Assembly (NCBI GenBank): GCA_017936375.1 | Contig: JAGBFR010000010.1 | Span: 60,153 to 124,152 of the forward strand | From: Clostridia bacterium | GTDB taxonomy: Bacteria; Bacillota; Clostridia; Christensenellales; Aristaeellaceae | Direction: 5' to 3' | DNA length: 64,000 bases | Shown here: one piece after another, positions 51,018 through 60,094 of the stretch | Numbering within the stretch: position 1 is the first letter of the stretch | Layout of the letters: each line of letters opens with the position of its first letter | Notes under the pieces: generated by a model | Database searches by the model: none | Told to the model about the DNA's origin: nothing | Seen by the model: only the letters and a program-made list of their open reading frames with translations | Program-made: the position numbers and the translations under genes

Positions 51018-51782
51018 ATGAAGGATGGATGGATCCGGCTGGCAAAGAGACTGGCCGGTGCGATGGATGATCTGCTCTTCCCGGCGGACGTGGCCTGTCT
51101 GTGCTGCGGTGCGGCGCTGGCGCCCGGGGAGGCGCAGCTCTGCGAGGCCTGTGCGGATGTGCTCAATGCGCTTGAGGCGAGGCAGCAGGCCATCGAAGCC
51201 GCGACGGTGCGCGCTCTGCCCGCAGGAATCAGCTATGTTTATGCGGCGTATCCCTATGAGGGCGTGGCGAAGCGGCTGATCCGCGTGCTCAAGTTTGACC
51301 ACGTGCGCGATGCGGCGCTGCCGCTGGCACGGGCGATGAGCATGCTGCCCGCCGGCGAGGAGGATGTGATCGTCCCCGTGCCGACGACGCGCAGGCGGCT
51401 CAGGATGCGTGGCTTCAACCAGTCCGAGCTGCTGGCCAGGGAGATGGGGCGGATTCTCGGCATGGAGGTTCTGCCGCTGCTTGCGCGGCGGGACGACAGG
51501 GCGGCGCAGTCGTCCCTTCCGGCCTTTCTGCGCAGGCGCAATCTGCAGGGGTGCATGATCGCGGACAGGCGGGCGGCAGGCAGGCGCGTGCTGCTGGTGG
51601 ATGACGTCATGACCACCGGCGCGACGGCCGAGGAGGCCGCCCGCGCGCTGCTTGACGCAGGGGCGGTCAGTGTGGGGATGCTCGCTGCGGCCCGCCCGAC
51701 GGGACGCAGGCGGGAGGATCCGCCGTTCCTGCGCATGCACGCGCCCGGGGAGAAAAGGGCCCGGGCAGACGGGAATGAATAG
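51018..51782 (+). CDS. comFC: ComFC/GntX-like amidophosphoribosyltransferase family protein
   Basis: A 254-residue ComF-family protein. The N-terminus has a four-cysteine zinc motif (CLCCG and CEACA), then VIVPVPTTRRRLRMRGFNQSELLA (the conserved RGFNQ region) and VLLVDDVMTTGATAEEA, the PRPP-binding loop of type I phosphoribosyltransferases. In naturally competent bacteria ComFC assists DNA uptake; otherwise the role is open. It follows recD2 by 25 bases. The downstream RNA gene has its own promoter. Confidence 0.9.
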   Translation: MKDGWIRLAKRLAGAMDDLLFPADVACLCCGAALAPGEAQLCEACADVLNALEARQQAIEAATVRALPAGISYVYAAYPYEGVAKRLIRVLKFDHVRDAALPLARAMSMLPAGEEDVIVPVPTTRRRLRMRGFNQSELLAREMGRILGMEVLPLLARRDDRAAQSSLPAFLRRRNLQGCMIADRRAAGRRVLLVDDVMTTGATAEEAARALLDAGAVSVGMLAAARPTGRRREDPPFLRMHAPGEKRARADGNE

Positions 51783-51802
51783 CAAAAACTTTCCAAAATC
51801 GC

Positions 51803-51831
51803 TTGCAATTTTTTGTTGCTGCGCTTATAAT
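51803..51831 (+). promoter_or_regulatory. Promoter of structured RNA / zinc-ribbon unit
   Basis: TTGCAA (51803-51808), 17-base spacer, TATAAT (51826-51831). Transcription should begin near 51838, exactly where the predicted closing stem of the RNA begins. Confidence 0.82.
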
Positions 51832-51837
51832 GATGCA

Positions 51838-52072
51838 GGATGATCAATCGGGTCTGTGGTTGAAAGTCGATGCCAGTCGCAGGCAAAACGATCCACGTAA
51901 TCCGGCCAAAGCGCCGGGGAGCATGGTGCGGCTTAGATGTAAGTCCGCCCAGGGTTTTCCTGAGAGGGTCAGTAGTGGGGCACAGCATTTGTGTATGAGC
52001 GAACGCTCCAGGCGGCGAGTGTGGGGTCAAAGACCAGGTCAGCCGGCGGATCATGCCAATCTCTATTTTTTT
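51838..52072 (+). ncRNA. Structured non-coding RNA of about 220 nt, raiA-motif candidate
   Basis: From the predicted start GGATGATC (51838-51845) the 5' end pairs with GATCAT-g-CC at 52049-52057, closing the whole molecule. Inside are several hairpins: TGCC/GGCA, CCGGC/GCCGG, GCGGCTT with AAG-T-CCGC, CAGG-GTTTT-CCTG, and GGTC-AAA-GACC. Seven T residues follow (52066-52072), then the ribosome site of a small gene. No frame in it looks coding. Position between comFC and a small gene, size and compact multi-stem form resemble the raiA RNA motif of Firmicutes; that identity is from memory of the family's context and needs a covariance-model check. The existence of a structured RNA is much surer than its name. 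Confidence 0.72.
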
Positions 52073-52088
52073 CGGAGGGGAATATCCC

Positions 52089-52385
52089 ATGTATCAGGAC
52101 AAGACTCTGGTCTGTAAAGACTGTGGCCAGGAATTTGTGTTCACCGCTGGTGAGCAGGAGTTCTATGCCGAGAAGGGCTTCCAGAATGAGCCGACTCGCT
52201 GCAAGGCCTGCCGCATCGCCCGTAAGAATGCTCGCCCGGCCAACGGCGAGGCGCAGCAGCAGGAAATGTACGAGACCACCTGCGCCCAGTGCGGCGGCGT
52301 GGCTCGCGTGCGTTTCATCCCGAAGAACGACCGACCCATCTTGTGCAGCGAGTGCTACGCTCAGCGTCGCGCTCCCCGCTATTAA
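52089..52385 (+). CDS. Zinc-ribbon domain protein (two CxxC pairs twice)
   Basis: A 98-residue protein. First unit: LVCKDCGQEFVFTAGEQEFY, then RCKACR; second unit: TTCAQCGGVARVRF, then ILCSECYAQR. This is the small clostridial zinc-ribbon family with the FTAGEQEFYA motif, often annotated only as a zinc-binding protein. GAGGGG is eight bases before the ATG. The structured RNA lies immediately upstream, so the two are probably cotranscribed in part. Function unknown; a nucleic-acid role is plausible. Confidence 0.82.
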   Translation: MYQDKTLVCKDCGQEFVFTAGEQEFYAEKGFQNEPTRCKACRIARKNARPANGEAQQQEMYETTCAQCGGVARVRFIPKNDRPILCSECYAQRRAPRY

Positions 52386-52402
52386 TAGATGATCAAGGAG
52401 CT

Positions 52403-52432
52403 CTCCTGCCGTATGGCAGGAGGGCTTTTTTT
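52403..52432 (+). terminator. Intrinsic terminator after zinc-ribbon gene
   Basis: CTCCTGCC (52403-52410), GTAT loop, GGCAGGAG (52415-52422), GGC, then TTTTTTT (52426-52432). The following gap to 52610 shows no gene and no consensus promoter. Confidence 0.93.
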
Positions 52433-52610
52433 CTTTTGTCTGGCTGCACCTTAAAAGGAAAACGGATGTCAGAGAACGAAAGGAAAATGCTGATTGTTAT
52501 GCATGTTCTCAAAAACAACCAGTTTTGCCATATTCCTGCCACTTTATTCAATTACAATGGTCGACGTAATCCGGCGAACGGCCGATATTCCGATTGGAGG
52601 CGTATCCCCT

Positions 52611-54473
52611 ATGAGCGAGACCCAGAACAAAAAACCTGTCCGAAGGAAGCGCAGGGCGGGGCGGCTGATCAAGCGCATGGTGAAGCTGATCGTGATCCTT
52701 GTGCTGCTGGCGGTTGCGGCGCTGTTTGCGCTGCGCGCATATATCCGCAGCCAGGCACAGAGTACGGAAGAGACAGAATCCTACAGCCGCACCCCGGTTC
52801 TGCGCGGCGCGATGGAGGATACCGTATATGGCACGGGCACGACCTCTGCAGTCAATCAGCCCAATATTCTTGCGCAGGCCGAGGGTACGCTGACGGATCT
52901 TCGCGTGGAGATCGGCGATACCGTCAAGGAGGGCGATATCCTCGCGGTGATCACCAACGAGGAGATTGACGATACGATCACCGATCTGGAGTTTGCGCTC
53001 TGGCAGCTGGACGACGACATCACCGGTACGGCGGCGGGCTCGAAGGTGACGACGATTGAGGCGCCTGCAGCCGGCAGGCTGATGGCGATCTATGCCGGGG
53101 CGGGCGACGATGCGCTCGCCGTCTTCCGCAGGGAGGGCGCGCTTGCGCTCATCTCCACCGACGGCAGGATGAAGGTCGAGCTGCGTGGCCAGACGCGCGC
53201 GCTCAATCTGACGCTCGGCGAAAGCGTCGTGGTGACGGGCGAGGGCTTTGCCGAGAATGGCACGGTCATCGACCTCACGCAGCAGGGCACGGTGGCGACG
53301 ATCACCGTCCTCAACGATTCCCTGCCGATGGACGCGCCTGTGACCGTCAGCAAGCAGGACGGCAGCGTGCTGGGCGAGGGTGTGCTCAAGGTCAATAAGC
53401 CCATGGCGGTCTCCTTCTACGGCGGCACGATCAAGTCCGTCAATGCGAAGGTGGGCGATACGATCAAGCGCGCGCAGGTGCTCTTCAAGCTCGAGGAATC
53501 CCCGCTGACGCTCAAGCTCGAGGATCTCCGCCTGCAGCGCGAGGCGGCGGCCAAGGAGCTGGAGGACGCGAAGGCGCAGCGCGAGAATCTGATCATTCTC
53601 GCCCCGTGCGACGGCACCGTCGCCACGCTCGACGTGGCCGAGGGCGATGCGATTACCTCCGGTATGCTCCTGGGCTCCATCCTCCATGGCGAGGAGATGA
53701 AGCTGACCATCGCCGTGGACGAATTGGACGTCGTGGATGTGCAGATCGGCCAGCCGGTGACCATCACCATCGACGCGCTCTCTGATACGCAGATGCGCGG
53801 CGAGGTGCTCAAGGTGGCGCCGGTGGGCACGAATTCCGGCGGTGTGACGACCTATGATGTGGAGCTGGCCTTTGAGGCGGCGGGCAGCGGCGTGCGCTCG
53901 GGCATGAATGCGACGGGCGAAATTCAGATTGCCTCTGTGGACAGCACGCTCTATGTACCGGCGGAGGCGATCATGACCATCCGCAACGAGACCTATGTCA
54001 TGATTGCAGACGGCGGCAGCGCGAGCACGGCGGCGACGGCGCAGGCAGCCTCTACCGGCAGCATGCGCGGCCAGCGCGGTCAGGGCGGCATGCCAGGCAT
54101 GGGCAGCATGCCGGACATGGGCAGCATACCGGACATGAGCAGCATGCCGGACATGGGCAGCATGCCGCAGCAGTCTGAGGCAAATGACGGCGCGGATGCG
54201 GCGGACAGCACTTCCTTTGTGGAGAAAGTGAAGTCCGCCGTGCGCGGATGGCTCTATGAGGGCATTGAGTCGGGCGCCGAGCAGGTGACGGGCTCCCTGG
54301 TGAAGGTGGAGACCGGCATGCAGAACGACGACTATGTTGAGATTCTTTCTGGCGTGTCCGAGGGAGATATCGTCCTTTACACCGCTTCTGACGAAGACAG
54401 CAGCAGTTCCCGCTTCGGCGGTATGGGCGGCGGCATGGGCGGTATGGGCGGCATGGGCATGCCCAGGTTCTAA
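52611..54473 (+). CDS. HlyD/MacA-like efflux adaptor with methionine-rich segments
   Basis: A 620-residue membrane-fusion-type protein. A basic cytoplasmic start is followed by a membrane helix (about residues 24-45) and a lipoyl/barrel-sandwich domain split by a short helical hairpin (LRLQREAAAKELEDAKAQREN). The half-motifs are AQAEGTLTDLRVEIGDTVKEG and APCDGTVATLDVAEGD. Later residues about 478-525 are a Met/Gly/Pro/Ser repeat (units like GMGSMPDMGSIPDM), and the C-terminus is FGGMGGGMGGMGGMGM. The frame is open to 52494, but ATG at 52611 after TTGGAGG fits. It heads an operon with a MacB-like ATPase and permease. Confidence 0.85.
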   Translation: MSETQNKKPVRRKRRAGRLIKRMVKLIVILVLLAVAALFALRAYIRSQAQSTEETESYSRTPVLRGAMEDTVYGTGTTSAVNQPNILAQAEGTLTDLRVEIGDTVKEGDILAVITNEEIDDTITDLEFALWQLDDDITGTAAGSKVTTIEAPAAGRLMAIYAGAGDDALAVFRREGALALISTDGRMKVELRGQTRALNLTLGESVVVTGEGFAENGTVIDLTQQGTVATITVLNDSLPMDAPVTVSKQDGSVLGEGVLKVNKPMAVSFYGGTIKSVNAKVGDTIKRAQVLFKLEESPLTLKLEDLRLQREAAAKELEDAKAQRENLIILAPCDGTVATLDVAEGDAITSGMLLGSILHGEEMKLTIAVDELDVVDVQIGQPVTITIDALSDTQMRGEVLKVAPVGTNSGGVTTYDVELAFEAAGSGVRSGMNATGEIQIASVDSTLYVPAEAIMTIRNETYVMIADGGSASTAATAQAASTGSMRGQRGQGGMPGMGSMPDMGSIPDMSSMPDMGSMPQQSEANDGADAADSTSFVEKVKSAVRGWLYEGIESGAEQVTGSLVKVETGMQNDDYVEILSGVSEGDIVLYTASDEDSSSSRFGGMGGGMGGMGGMGMPRF

Positions 54474-54485
54474 GGAGGCGCAGCG

Positions 54486-55175
54486 ATGATCAGAATGACG
54501 GGGATCCGCAAGGAATACCGCATGGGTGACAACATTGTTGCGGCGCTGGACGGTGTGGATATCCACATCAGACCTCAAGAATTTGTCTCCATCATCGGCC
54601 CGTCCGGCTCCGGCAAGTCCACGCTGATGAACATCATCGGGTGTCTTGACATGGCGGACGAGGGCGTCTATCTCTTTGACGGGCAGGAGATCAGCGACTA
54701 CAGCGAGGATGAGCTTGCCGCCATCCGCAACAAAAAGATCGGCTTTGTCTTCCAGCAGTTCAACCTGCTGCCCAAACTGACGGCGCGGGAGAATGTCGAG
54801 CTGCCGCTGGTCTATCAGGGCATGTCGGCATGGAAGAGACGGAAGCGCAGCGAGGAGGTCCTCGAGCGCGTGGGGCTGCTTGACCGCATGGGGCATAAGC
54901 CCACGGAGCTCTCCGGCGGCCAGCAGCAGCGCGTGGCCATCGCAAGGGCGCTGGCGGCGAATCCGTCGCTCATCCTGGCGGACGAGCCGACGGGCAATCT
55001 GGATTCCAAGACGGGCGCGGAGGTGATGCGGCTCTTCCATGAGCTGCACGAGGCGGGCAATACGATTGTGCTCATCACGCATGACGCGGGCATTGCCGCG
55101 CAGACGCCGCGCGCCATCCATATCCACGACGGCAGGGTGCTCGAGCCGGCAGGCGAAGGCGAGGTGGTCATCTGA
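54486..55175 (+). CDS. ABC transporter ATPase, MacB/LolD type
   Basis: A 229-residue ATPase. Walker A is GPSGSGKST, the Q-loop FQQFNLLP, the signature LSGGQQQR, Walker [14 protein letters not shown], and the switch LITHD. The overall form ([21 protein letters not shown]) is that of MacB/LolD/FtsE-like export ATPases. It lies 12 bases after the adaptor and its stop overlaps the permease start by one base, so the three form one transporter. Confidence 0.94.
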   Translation: MIRMTGIRKEYRMGDNIVAALDGVDIHIRPQEFVSIIGPSGSGKSTLMNIIGCLDMADEGVYLFDGQEISDYSEDELAAIRNKKIGFVFQQFNLLPKLTARENVELPLVYQGMSAWKRRKRSEEVLERVGLLDRMGHKPTELSGGQQQRVAIARALAANPSLILADEPTGNLDSKTGAEVMRLFHELHEAGNTIVLITHDAGIAAQTPRAIHIHDGRVLEPAGEGEVVI

Positions 55176-56377
55176 TGCAGACGATCTCCATGGCCTTCAA
55201 GGCGATCTGGGGCAACAAGGCACGCTCCTTCCTGACGATGCTGGGCGTCATCATCGGCGTCATCAGCGTGACGGTGCTCGTGGCGATCGGCCAGGGTACG
55301 ACGGCATCCGTCACGGAATCGATCTCCTCCATGGGCACCAACCTGCTTACGGTCAATATCCAGACGCGCCGCGTGGGCTTCGGCGGCAGGAATAACCGCT
55401 CGGGCGGCGGAAAGGGCACGGTCATCCTCAGGCTGGACGAGATTCTCGCCCTTGAGGAGGACGAGACCATCGACGCCGTCTCCCCGACGGTCTCCGGCAG
55501 CCTGACGGTCAAGGCGGGCAATACCAATACGTCCGCCTCCGTGATGGGCGTGCTCCCGGCGTATCAGCATATCATCAATCAGGGCGTGCAGGCGGGCCGC
55601 TACATCATCGACGCGGATGTGGAAAACCGCAGCGCCGTCTGTGTGATCGGCACGGAGCTGGCGCAGACGCTCTTTGGCAATACCAACGTCGTGGGCAACA
55701 GCGTGCATGTGAACGGGCGGAAATTCCGCATCGTCGGCGTGCTGGAGAGCAAGGGCACCTCAATGAGCGGCAGCTCGGATAACACAATCGTGATTCCCTT
55801 CACGCTGGCGCAGCGCATGCTCGAGTCCACGTCCATCACCTCGTTCTATCTCTCGGCGGTTGACTCGGCGAGCGTGGATGCGGCGCAGACGGCGGTGGAG
55901 CGATTCCTCTACAAGAAGTACCAGAACGAGAGCACCTACAGCGTCATGAATCAGACGCAGATGCTCGAGACGATCAGCGAGACGACGGGCACGATGTCGC
56001 TCATGCTGGGCGGCATTGCGGGTATCTCGCTGCTGGTCGGCGGCATCGGCATCATGAACATCATGCTCGTCTCCGTGACGGAGCGCACGCGGGAGATCGG
56101 TATCCGCAAGGCCATCGGCGCCAAGCGATCCAACATCCTGATGCAGTTCCTCATCGAGGCGGTGGTCATCTCCGGCCTCGGCGGCGTGATCGGCCTTGCT
56201 GGCGGCTACGGGCTCATGCGCGTGCTGGAGCAGTTCCTTGACATGCCGCTGGAGATGAGCATGGGCGTGGCGCAGCTGGCCATCGGCTTCTCGATGGGCG
56301 TCGGCGTGATCTTCGGCCTCTATCCGGCGGACAAGGCCTCCAAGCTCAAGCCCATCGACGCGCTGCACTACAGCTGA
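55175..56377 (+). CDS. MacB-like ABC transporter permease (FtsX family)
   Basis: A 400-residue permease. One N-terminal helix ([24 protein letters not shown]), a large extracytoplasmic MacB-PCD domain (about residues 42-270), then three C-terminal helices with the FtsX motif [28 protein letters not shown]. This is the mechanotransmission type of exporter that works with a MacA-like adaptor. In Gram-positives such sets export peptides or give antimicrobial resistance; the cargo is unknown. Confidence 0.94.
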   Translation: MQTISMAFKAIWGNKARSFLTMLGVIIGVISVTVLVAIGQGTTASVTESISSMGTNLLTVNIQTRRVGFGGRNNRSGGGKGTVILRLDEILALEEDETIDAVSPTVSGSLTVKAGNTNTSASVMGVLPAYQHIINQGVQAGRYIIDADVENRSAVCVIGTELAQTLFGNTNVVGNSVHVNGRKFRIVGVLESKGTSMSGSSDNTIVIPFTLAQRMLESTSITSFYLSAVDSASVDAAQTAVERFLYKKYQNESTYSVMNQTQMLETISETTGTMSLMLGGIAGISLLVGGIGIMNIMLVSVTERTREIGIRKAIGAKRSNILMQFLIEAVVISGLGGVIGLAGGYGLMRVLEQFLDMPLEMSMGVAQLAIGFSMGVGVIFGLYPADKASKLKPIDALHYS

Positions 56378-56390
56378 GAGGAGGCGCGCG

Positions 56391-57872
56391 ATGAAAAAAA
56401 GAGGAGCCCTTTGGCTTGCTGCCGCCCTTCTGCTGTGCGCCGCGCCGGCTATGGGCGAGACGGCGGCCGTCACACGGGGGACGATCACCGACACGGTCTT
56501 CGGCCCGGGCACGATTCAGCCGGCGAGCCAGCCGGGCGTCTATGCCGCGGTCTCCGGCACGGTCGGCGAAGTGCTTGCCGGGATGGGAGACGAGGTGCGC
56601 GCGGGCGATATCCTGCTGCGGCTTGAGGATGAGACGCTGGATGCGCAGATTGCCCAGCTGGAATACAACCTGCAGATCGCCATGGGCGAGGTCACGGACG
56701 TCAAGACGCATTCCCAGTACAAGTATGTGCAGCTGACGGACGAGGCGGGCGAGCTCCGCTACGACGTGAACACCGGCGAGCCGCTGATGGGCAAGTATTC
56801 CAATGAGATCACCATCCGCGCGCCGGGCGACGGGCGGGTCATGGCCATCGCGATTGAGCCGGGCGACGACGCGCTGGCCGTCTACCGCGAGGTGGGCTAT
56901 GTGATGATGCTCTCCACCGACGGCAGGATGAAGGTCGAGCTTGACGGGATCGACGGCGCGGGCCTTGCACCGGGCGACTGGCTTGCCGTGCGCGGCGAGG
57001 GGATTGACACGAAGGGGCGCGTCGTCGGCCTCGCGCGGCGAGGCACGCAGGCGGCGCTGCAGGTGATGAGCGACGAATACCCGATGGGCGCGAGGGTCGG
57101 CGTGTATGCGCCTGATGGAACGCTCATCGGCGAGGGGACGCTTGAGATCAACAAGCCGCTGGCGGTCTCGGCCTACGGCGGCAGGATCAAGGGCATCGAA
57201 TACGGCGTGGAGATCGGCGCTTATGTCGAGCGGGAGGATGTGCTCGCCCGCATCGAGTGGAGCGATATTCCGCTGTATCTTGACAATGACAGCGTGCTGC
57301 GCGAGTATGCGAAGGCGCAGGCTGCGCTTGAAGATGCGATGGACAAGCGCGAGGCGCTGGCCGTGACCGCTCCCTGCGACGGAAAGGTTGCCTCCATCGA
57401 CGTTTCCATCGGTGACAGCGTGGAGGATGGCGCGAAGCTGGGCAGCATCGTAGGCAATGACGGCATGCGCGTGATCCTTTCGGTCGACGAACTGGATATC
57501 GTACAGGTGCAGCCCGGGCAGGCAGTCGCCATGAGCGTCGACGCGCTGCCGGGGGTTAAGATCGCGGGCACGGTGGAGAAGATCGCGCCCATCGGCAAAA
57601 CCTCCTCCGGCGTGACGGCGTACGACGTCTATGTGACCGTCGGGGAGGCGGACAGCCGCGTGCTCGGCGGGATGAATGTGTCAGGCAGCATCGCCGTCGG
57701 GACGGCGGAGGATGCGCTGCTCATCCCCACGGATGCGCTCTGCAAGGACGCGGAGGGCTGGTACGTCTCCATGGAGAATGGGGAGGCGCGCCGCGTGGAC
57801 ATCGGGCTGATGACGGATGATCTTACACAGATCACGCAGGGTCTTTCCGCGGGCGAGACGGTCGCCTACTGA
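56391..57872 (+). CDS. Second HlyD/MacA-like adaptor
   Basis: A 493-residue exported adaptor. An N-terminal signal/anchor (WLAAALLLCAAPAMGE) is followed by the same domain plan as the first adaptor: AAVSGTVGEVLAGMGDEVRAG, a beta-barrel part with STDGRMKVEL, a short hairpin, and APCDGKVASIDVSIGD. It is clearly related to the 620-residue adaptor (both have STDGRMKVEL and the NKPxAVSxYGG segment) but lacks the methionine-rich parts. It starts 14 bases after the permease with GAGAGGAGG, so one exporter operon encodes two adaptors. Confidence 0.85.
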   Translation: MKKRGALWLAAALLLCAAPAMGETAAVTRGTITDTVFGPGTIQPASQPGVYAAVSGTVGEVLAGMGDEVRAGDILLRLEDETLDAQIAQLEYNLQIAMGEVTDVKTHSQYKYVQLTDEAGELRYDVNTGEPLMGKYSNEITIRAPGDGRVMAIAIEPGDDALAVYREVGYVMMLSTDGRMKVELDGIDGAGLAPGDWLAVRGEGIDTKGRVVGLARRGTQAALQVMSDEYPMGARVGVYAPDGTLIGEGTLEINKPLAVSAYGGRIKGIEYGVEIGAYVEREDVLARIEWSDIPLYLDNDSVLREYAKAQAALEDAMDKREALAVTAPCDGKVASIDVSIGDSVEDGAKLGSIVGNDGMRVILSVDELDIVQVQPGQAVAMSVDALPGVKIAGTVEKIAPIGKTSSGVTAYDVYVTVGEADSRVLGGMNVSGSIAVGTAEDALLIPTDALCKDAEGWYVSMENGEARRVDIGLMTDDLTQITQGLSAGETVAY

Positions 57873-57892
57873 TAAAACAGAACAGCATCAAG

Positions 57893-57931
57893 CCGGGCAG
57901 ACGGATCAATCCGCCTGCCCGGTACTTTTTT
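57893..57931 (+). terminator. Intrinsic terminator of exporter operon
   Basis: CCGGGCAG (57893-57900) pairs with CTGCCCGG (57915-57922), extended inside by CGGAT/ATCCG, then TACTTTTTT. Confidence 0.92.
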
Positions 57932-57932
57932 C

Positions 57933-57961
57933 TTGCATCTGTGCGCGATTTGATATAGAAT
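57933..57961 (+). promoter_or_regulatory. Promoter of RNA methyltransferase / ilvA unit
   Basis: TTGCAT (57933-57938), 17-base spacer, TAGAAT (57956-57961). Confidence 0.65.
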
Positions 57962-57993
57962 ACCCGTATGTGTCATAAGGAGGGAAGGCCGGC

Positions 57994-58773
57994 ATGAGAG
58001 ACATCAAAGAGATCACGAGCGTGCATAACCCGGCGGTTCAGGCGATCAAGGATCTGCAGAAGCCCCGCGCACGCAGGGAATCCGGCCTGTTCCTCGCCGA
58101 GAGCGTCAAGATGGTGCGCGAGGCGATCGCGCTGTCCCTCTGCCGCACGCTCGTCGTCGACGGCGCGCGCAGGCAGGAGCATGCGCAGCTGATCGAGGAC
58201 GCGCTGGCGCAGGGCTGCGACGTGCTGCTGGTCACCTCTGCGATCCTGCAGGCGGTCAGCGAGCAGAAGACGCCGCAGGGCGTGCTCTGCACGGCGGCGA
58301 TGCTGCCCGAGCCGGAAGCCATCCATGGCGATAAGATCATCGCGCTGGACGGCGTGCAGGACCCGGGCAATGTCGGCACGATCCTGCGCACGGCGGATGC
58401 GGCGGGCTTTGACGGCGCGCTGCTGGGCGCGGGCTGCGCGGATCTCTACGGCGCCAAGACGCTGCGCGCGACGATGGGCTCCGTCTTCCGCGTGCCGGCC
58501 AGGCGCACGGACGATCTGGCGGCGGCGCTGACGGCGATGCGGGAGGACGGCTATCAGATCGTCGCCACGGAGCTGGGCGGCGAGGATTTCTATGCGAAAT
58601 GCCCGCACAGCCGCTGCGTGCTGGTCATCGGCAGCGAGGGGCGCGGCGTATCCCCGCAGGTACGCGCGGCGGCGACGCATCATCTTGCGCTGCCCATGCG
58701 CGGCGGCGCGGAGTCGCTCAACGCGGCGGTGGCGGCCGGCATCATGATTTACGAAATGGCCAGAGAGCGATAA
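57994..58773 (+). CDS. TrmH/SpoU-family RNA 2'-O-methyltransferase
   Basis: A 259-residue SPOUT methyltransferase. An N-terminal substrate-binding domain (VHNPAVQAIKDLQKPRARRESGLF) precedes the knotted catalytic domain with motif 1 DGVQDPGNVGTILRTADAAG, motif 2 LVIGSEGRGVSP and motif 3 LPMRGGAESLNAAVAAGIMIYE. The layout is that of the RlmB/TsnR-like group; the exact RNA target is not determinable. ilvA follows after 66 bases with its own ribosome site. Confidence 0.92.
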   Translation: MRDIKEITSVHNPAVQAIKDLQKPRARRESGLFLAESVKMVREAIALSLCRTLVVDGARRQEHAQLIEDALAQGCDVLLVTSAILQAVSEQKTPQGVLCTAAMLPEPEAIHGDKIIALDGVQDPGNVGTILRTADAAGFDGALLGAGCADLYGAKTLRATMGSVFRVPARRTDDLAAALTAMREDGYQIVATELGGEDFYAKCPHSRCVLVIGSEGRGVSPQVRAAATHHLALPMRGGAESLNAAVAAGIMIYEMARER

Positions 58774-58839
58774 ATCATCGTGCGGGGCGGCGCGGTGCGC
58801 GGCCCATGCATCTTTCAGAGGATAAAGGAGTTACGAGAT

Positions 58840-60036
58840 ATGTCTGTTACGCTTGGAATGATTCTGGAGGCGCGCGAGCGCCTCAAGGGCGTCGCCCAGA
58901 GGACGGGCCTTGTGCAGTTCAAGGCGCTCTCCGATGAGAAGATGCAGGTTTACCTCAAGACCGAGGACCTGCAGAATACCGGTTCCTTCAAGGTGCGCGG
59001 CGCGTATATCAAGATCGCCAGCCTGAATGCGCAGGAGCGCGCCTGCGGCGTCATCGCCTCTTCTGCGGGCAATCACGCGCAGGGCGTTGCGCTGGCGGCG
59101 AGGGCCTTCGGCGTCCCGGCGACGATCGTCATGCCGGCGACCGCGCCGCTTTCGAAGGTGGTGGCCACGCGTGAGCTCGGCGCGAAGGTCGTGCTCCACG
59201 GCTCCGTCTATGACGACGCGTATGCCGAGGCCATCCGCCTGCAGGAGGAGACGGGCGCGACGTTCATCCATCCCTTTGACGATCCGATGGTCATCGCCGG
59301 TCAGGGTACGATCGGCCTTGAGATCATGGACGACCTGCCGGATGTGGGCACGATCGTCGTGCCGGTCGGCGGCGGCGGCCTGATCTCCGGCGTGGCGGCG
59401 GCGGTGAAGATGCTTCACCCGAATGTGCGCGTGATCGGCGTGCAGGCTGCCGGAGCGGCGGGCATGAAGGCGTCGCTTGACGCGGGCGAGGTGGTCGCTC
59501 TCCCGACGGCGAAGACGATCGCCGACGGCATCGCGGTCAAGCGCCCGGGCGATCTGACCTTCGCGCTCTGCCGCGAGTATGTGGACGAGGTGGTGACGGT
59601 CGACGACGACGAGATCGCGCAGGCCATCCTCTTCCTCATGGAGCGCGGCAAGATGGTCGCCGAGGGCGCGGGCGCAGCCCCGGTCGCCGCGATCATCAAC
59701 CACAAGTTTGAGGCCGAGGGCAAGGTGGCGGCAGTCATCTCCGGCGGCAACATCGACGTGACGATGATCTCCCGCATCATTGAGAAAGGCCTTCTGCGCG
59801 CGGGCCGCGTGAGCAAGCTGCGCATCATCATGCAGGACCGCCCCGGCCAGCTGGAGCTGGTGGCCTCCATCATCGGCGCGAACGGCGCGAATGTCATGGC
59901 CATCCATCACGACCGCACCGACGTCGATCTCGACATCCGCGACGCCATCCTTGAGATCACCATGGAGACGCAGGATCGCGAGCATGCCCAGCGGATTCTC
60001 GCTGCGCTGCGCGAGGCGGGCTTCGACGTGAACTGA
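58840..60036 (+). CDS. ilvA: Threonine ammonia-lyase (catabolic type with ACT domain)
   Basis: A 398-residue PLP enzyme. NTGSFKVRGAY carries the PLP lysine (Lys51), SSAGNHAQGVALAA the phosphate/substrate loop, and PVGGGGLISGVAAAVK the PLP phosphate-binding glycine loop. A single ACT domain lies at about 325-398 (LRIIMQDRPGQLELVASIIG), as in the shorter threonine dehydratases of Firmicutes and TdcB-like enzymes. It converts threonine to 2-oxobutanoate and ammonia. ATG at 58840 is nine bases from AAGGAG. The gene could serve isoleucine synthesis or threonine fermentation. Confidence 0.92.
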   Translation: MSVTLGMILEARERLKGVAQRTGLVQFKALSDEKMQVYLKTEDLQNTGSFKVRGAYIKIASLNAQERACGVIASSAGNHAQGVALAARAFGVPATIVMPATAPLSKVVATRELGAKVVLHGSVYDDAYAEAIRLQEETGATFIHPFDDPMVIAGQGTIGLEIMDDLPDVGTIVVPVGGGGLISGVAAAVKMLHPNVRVIGVQAAGAAGMKASLDAGEVVALPTAKTIADGIAVKRPGDLTFALCREYVDEVVTVDDDEIAQAILFLMERGKMVAEGAGAAPVAAIINHKFEAEGKVAAVISGGNIDVTMISRIIEKGLLRAGRVSKLRIIMQDRPGQLELVASIIGANGANVMAIHHDRTDVDLDIRDAILEITMETQDREHAQRILAALREAGFDVN

Positions 60037-60054
60037 TTCGTTTCGCAATCAGAC

Positions 60055-60082
60055 AGCCGCATCCCTCGGGGTGCGGCTTTTT
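60055..60082 (+). terminator. Intrinsic terminator after ilvA
   Basis: AGCCGCATCCC (60055-60065) pairs with GGGGTGCGGCT (60068-60078), followed by TTTT. Confidence 0.9.
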
Positions 60083-60094
60083 CCATTGGATTTT

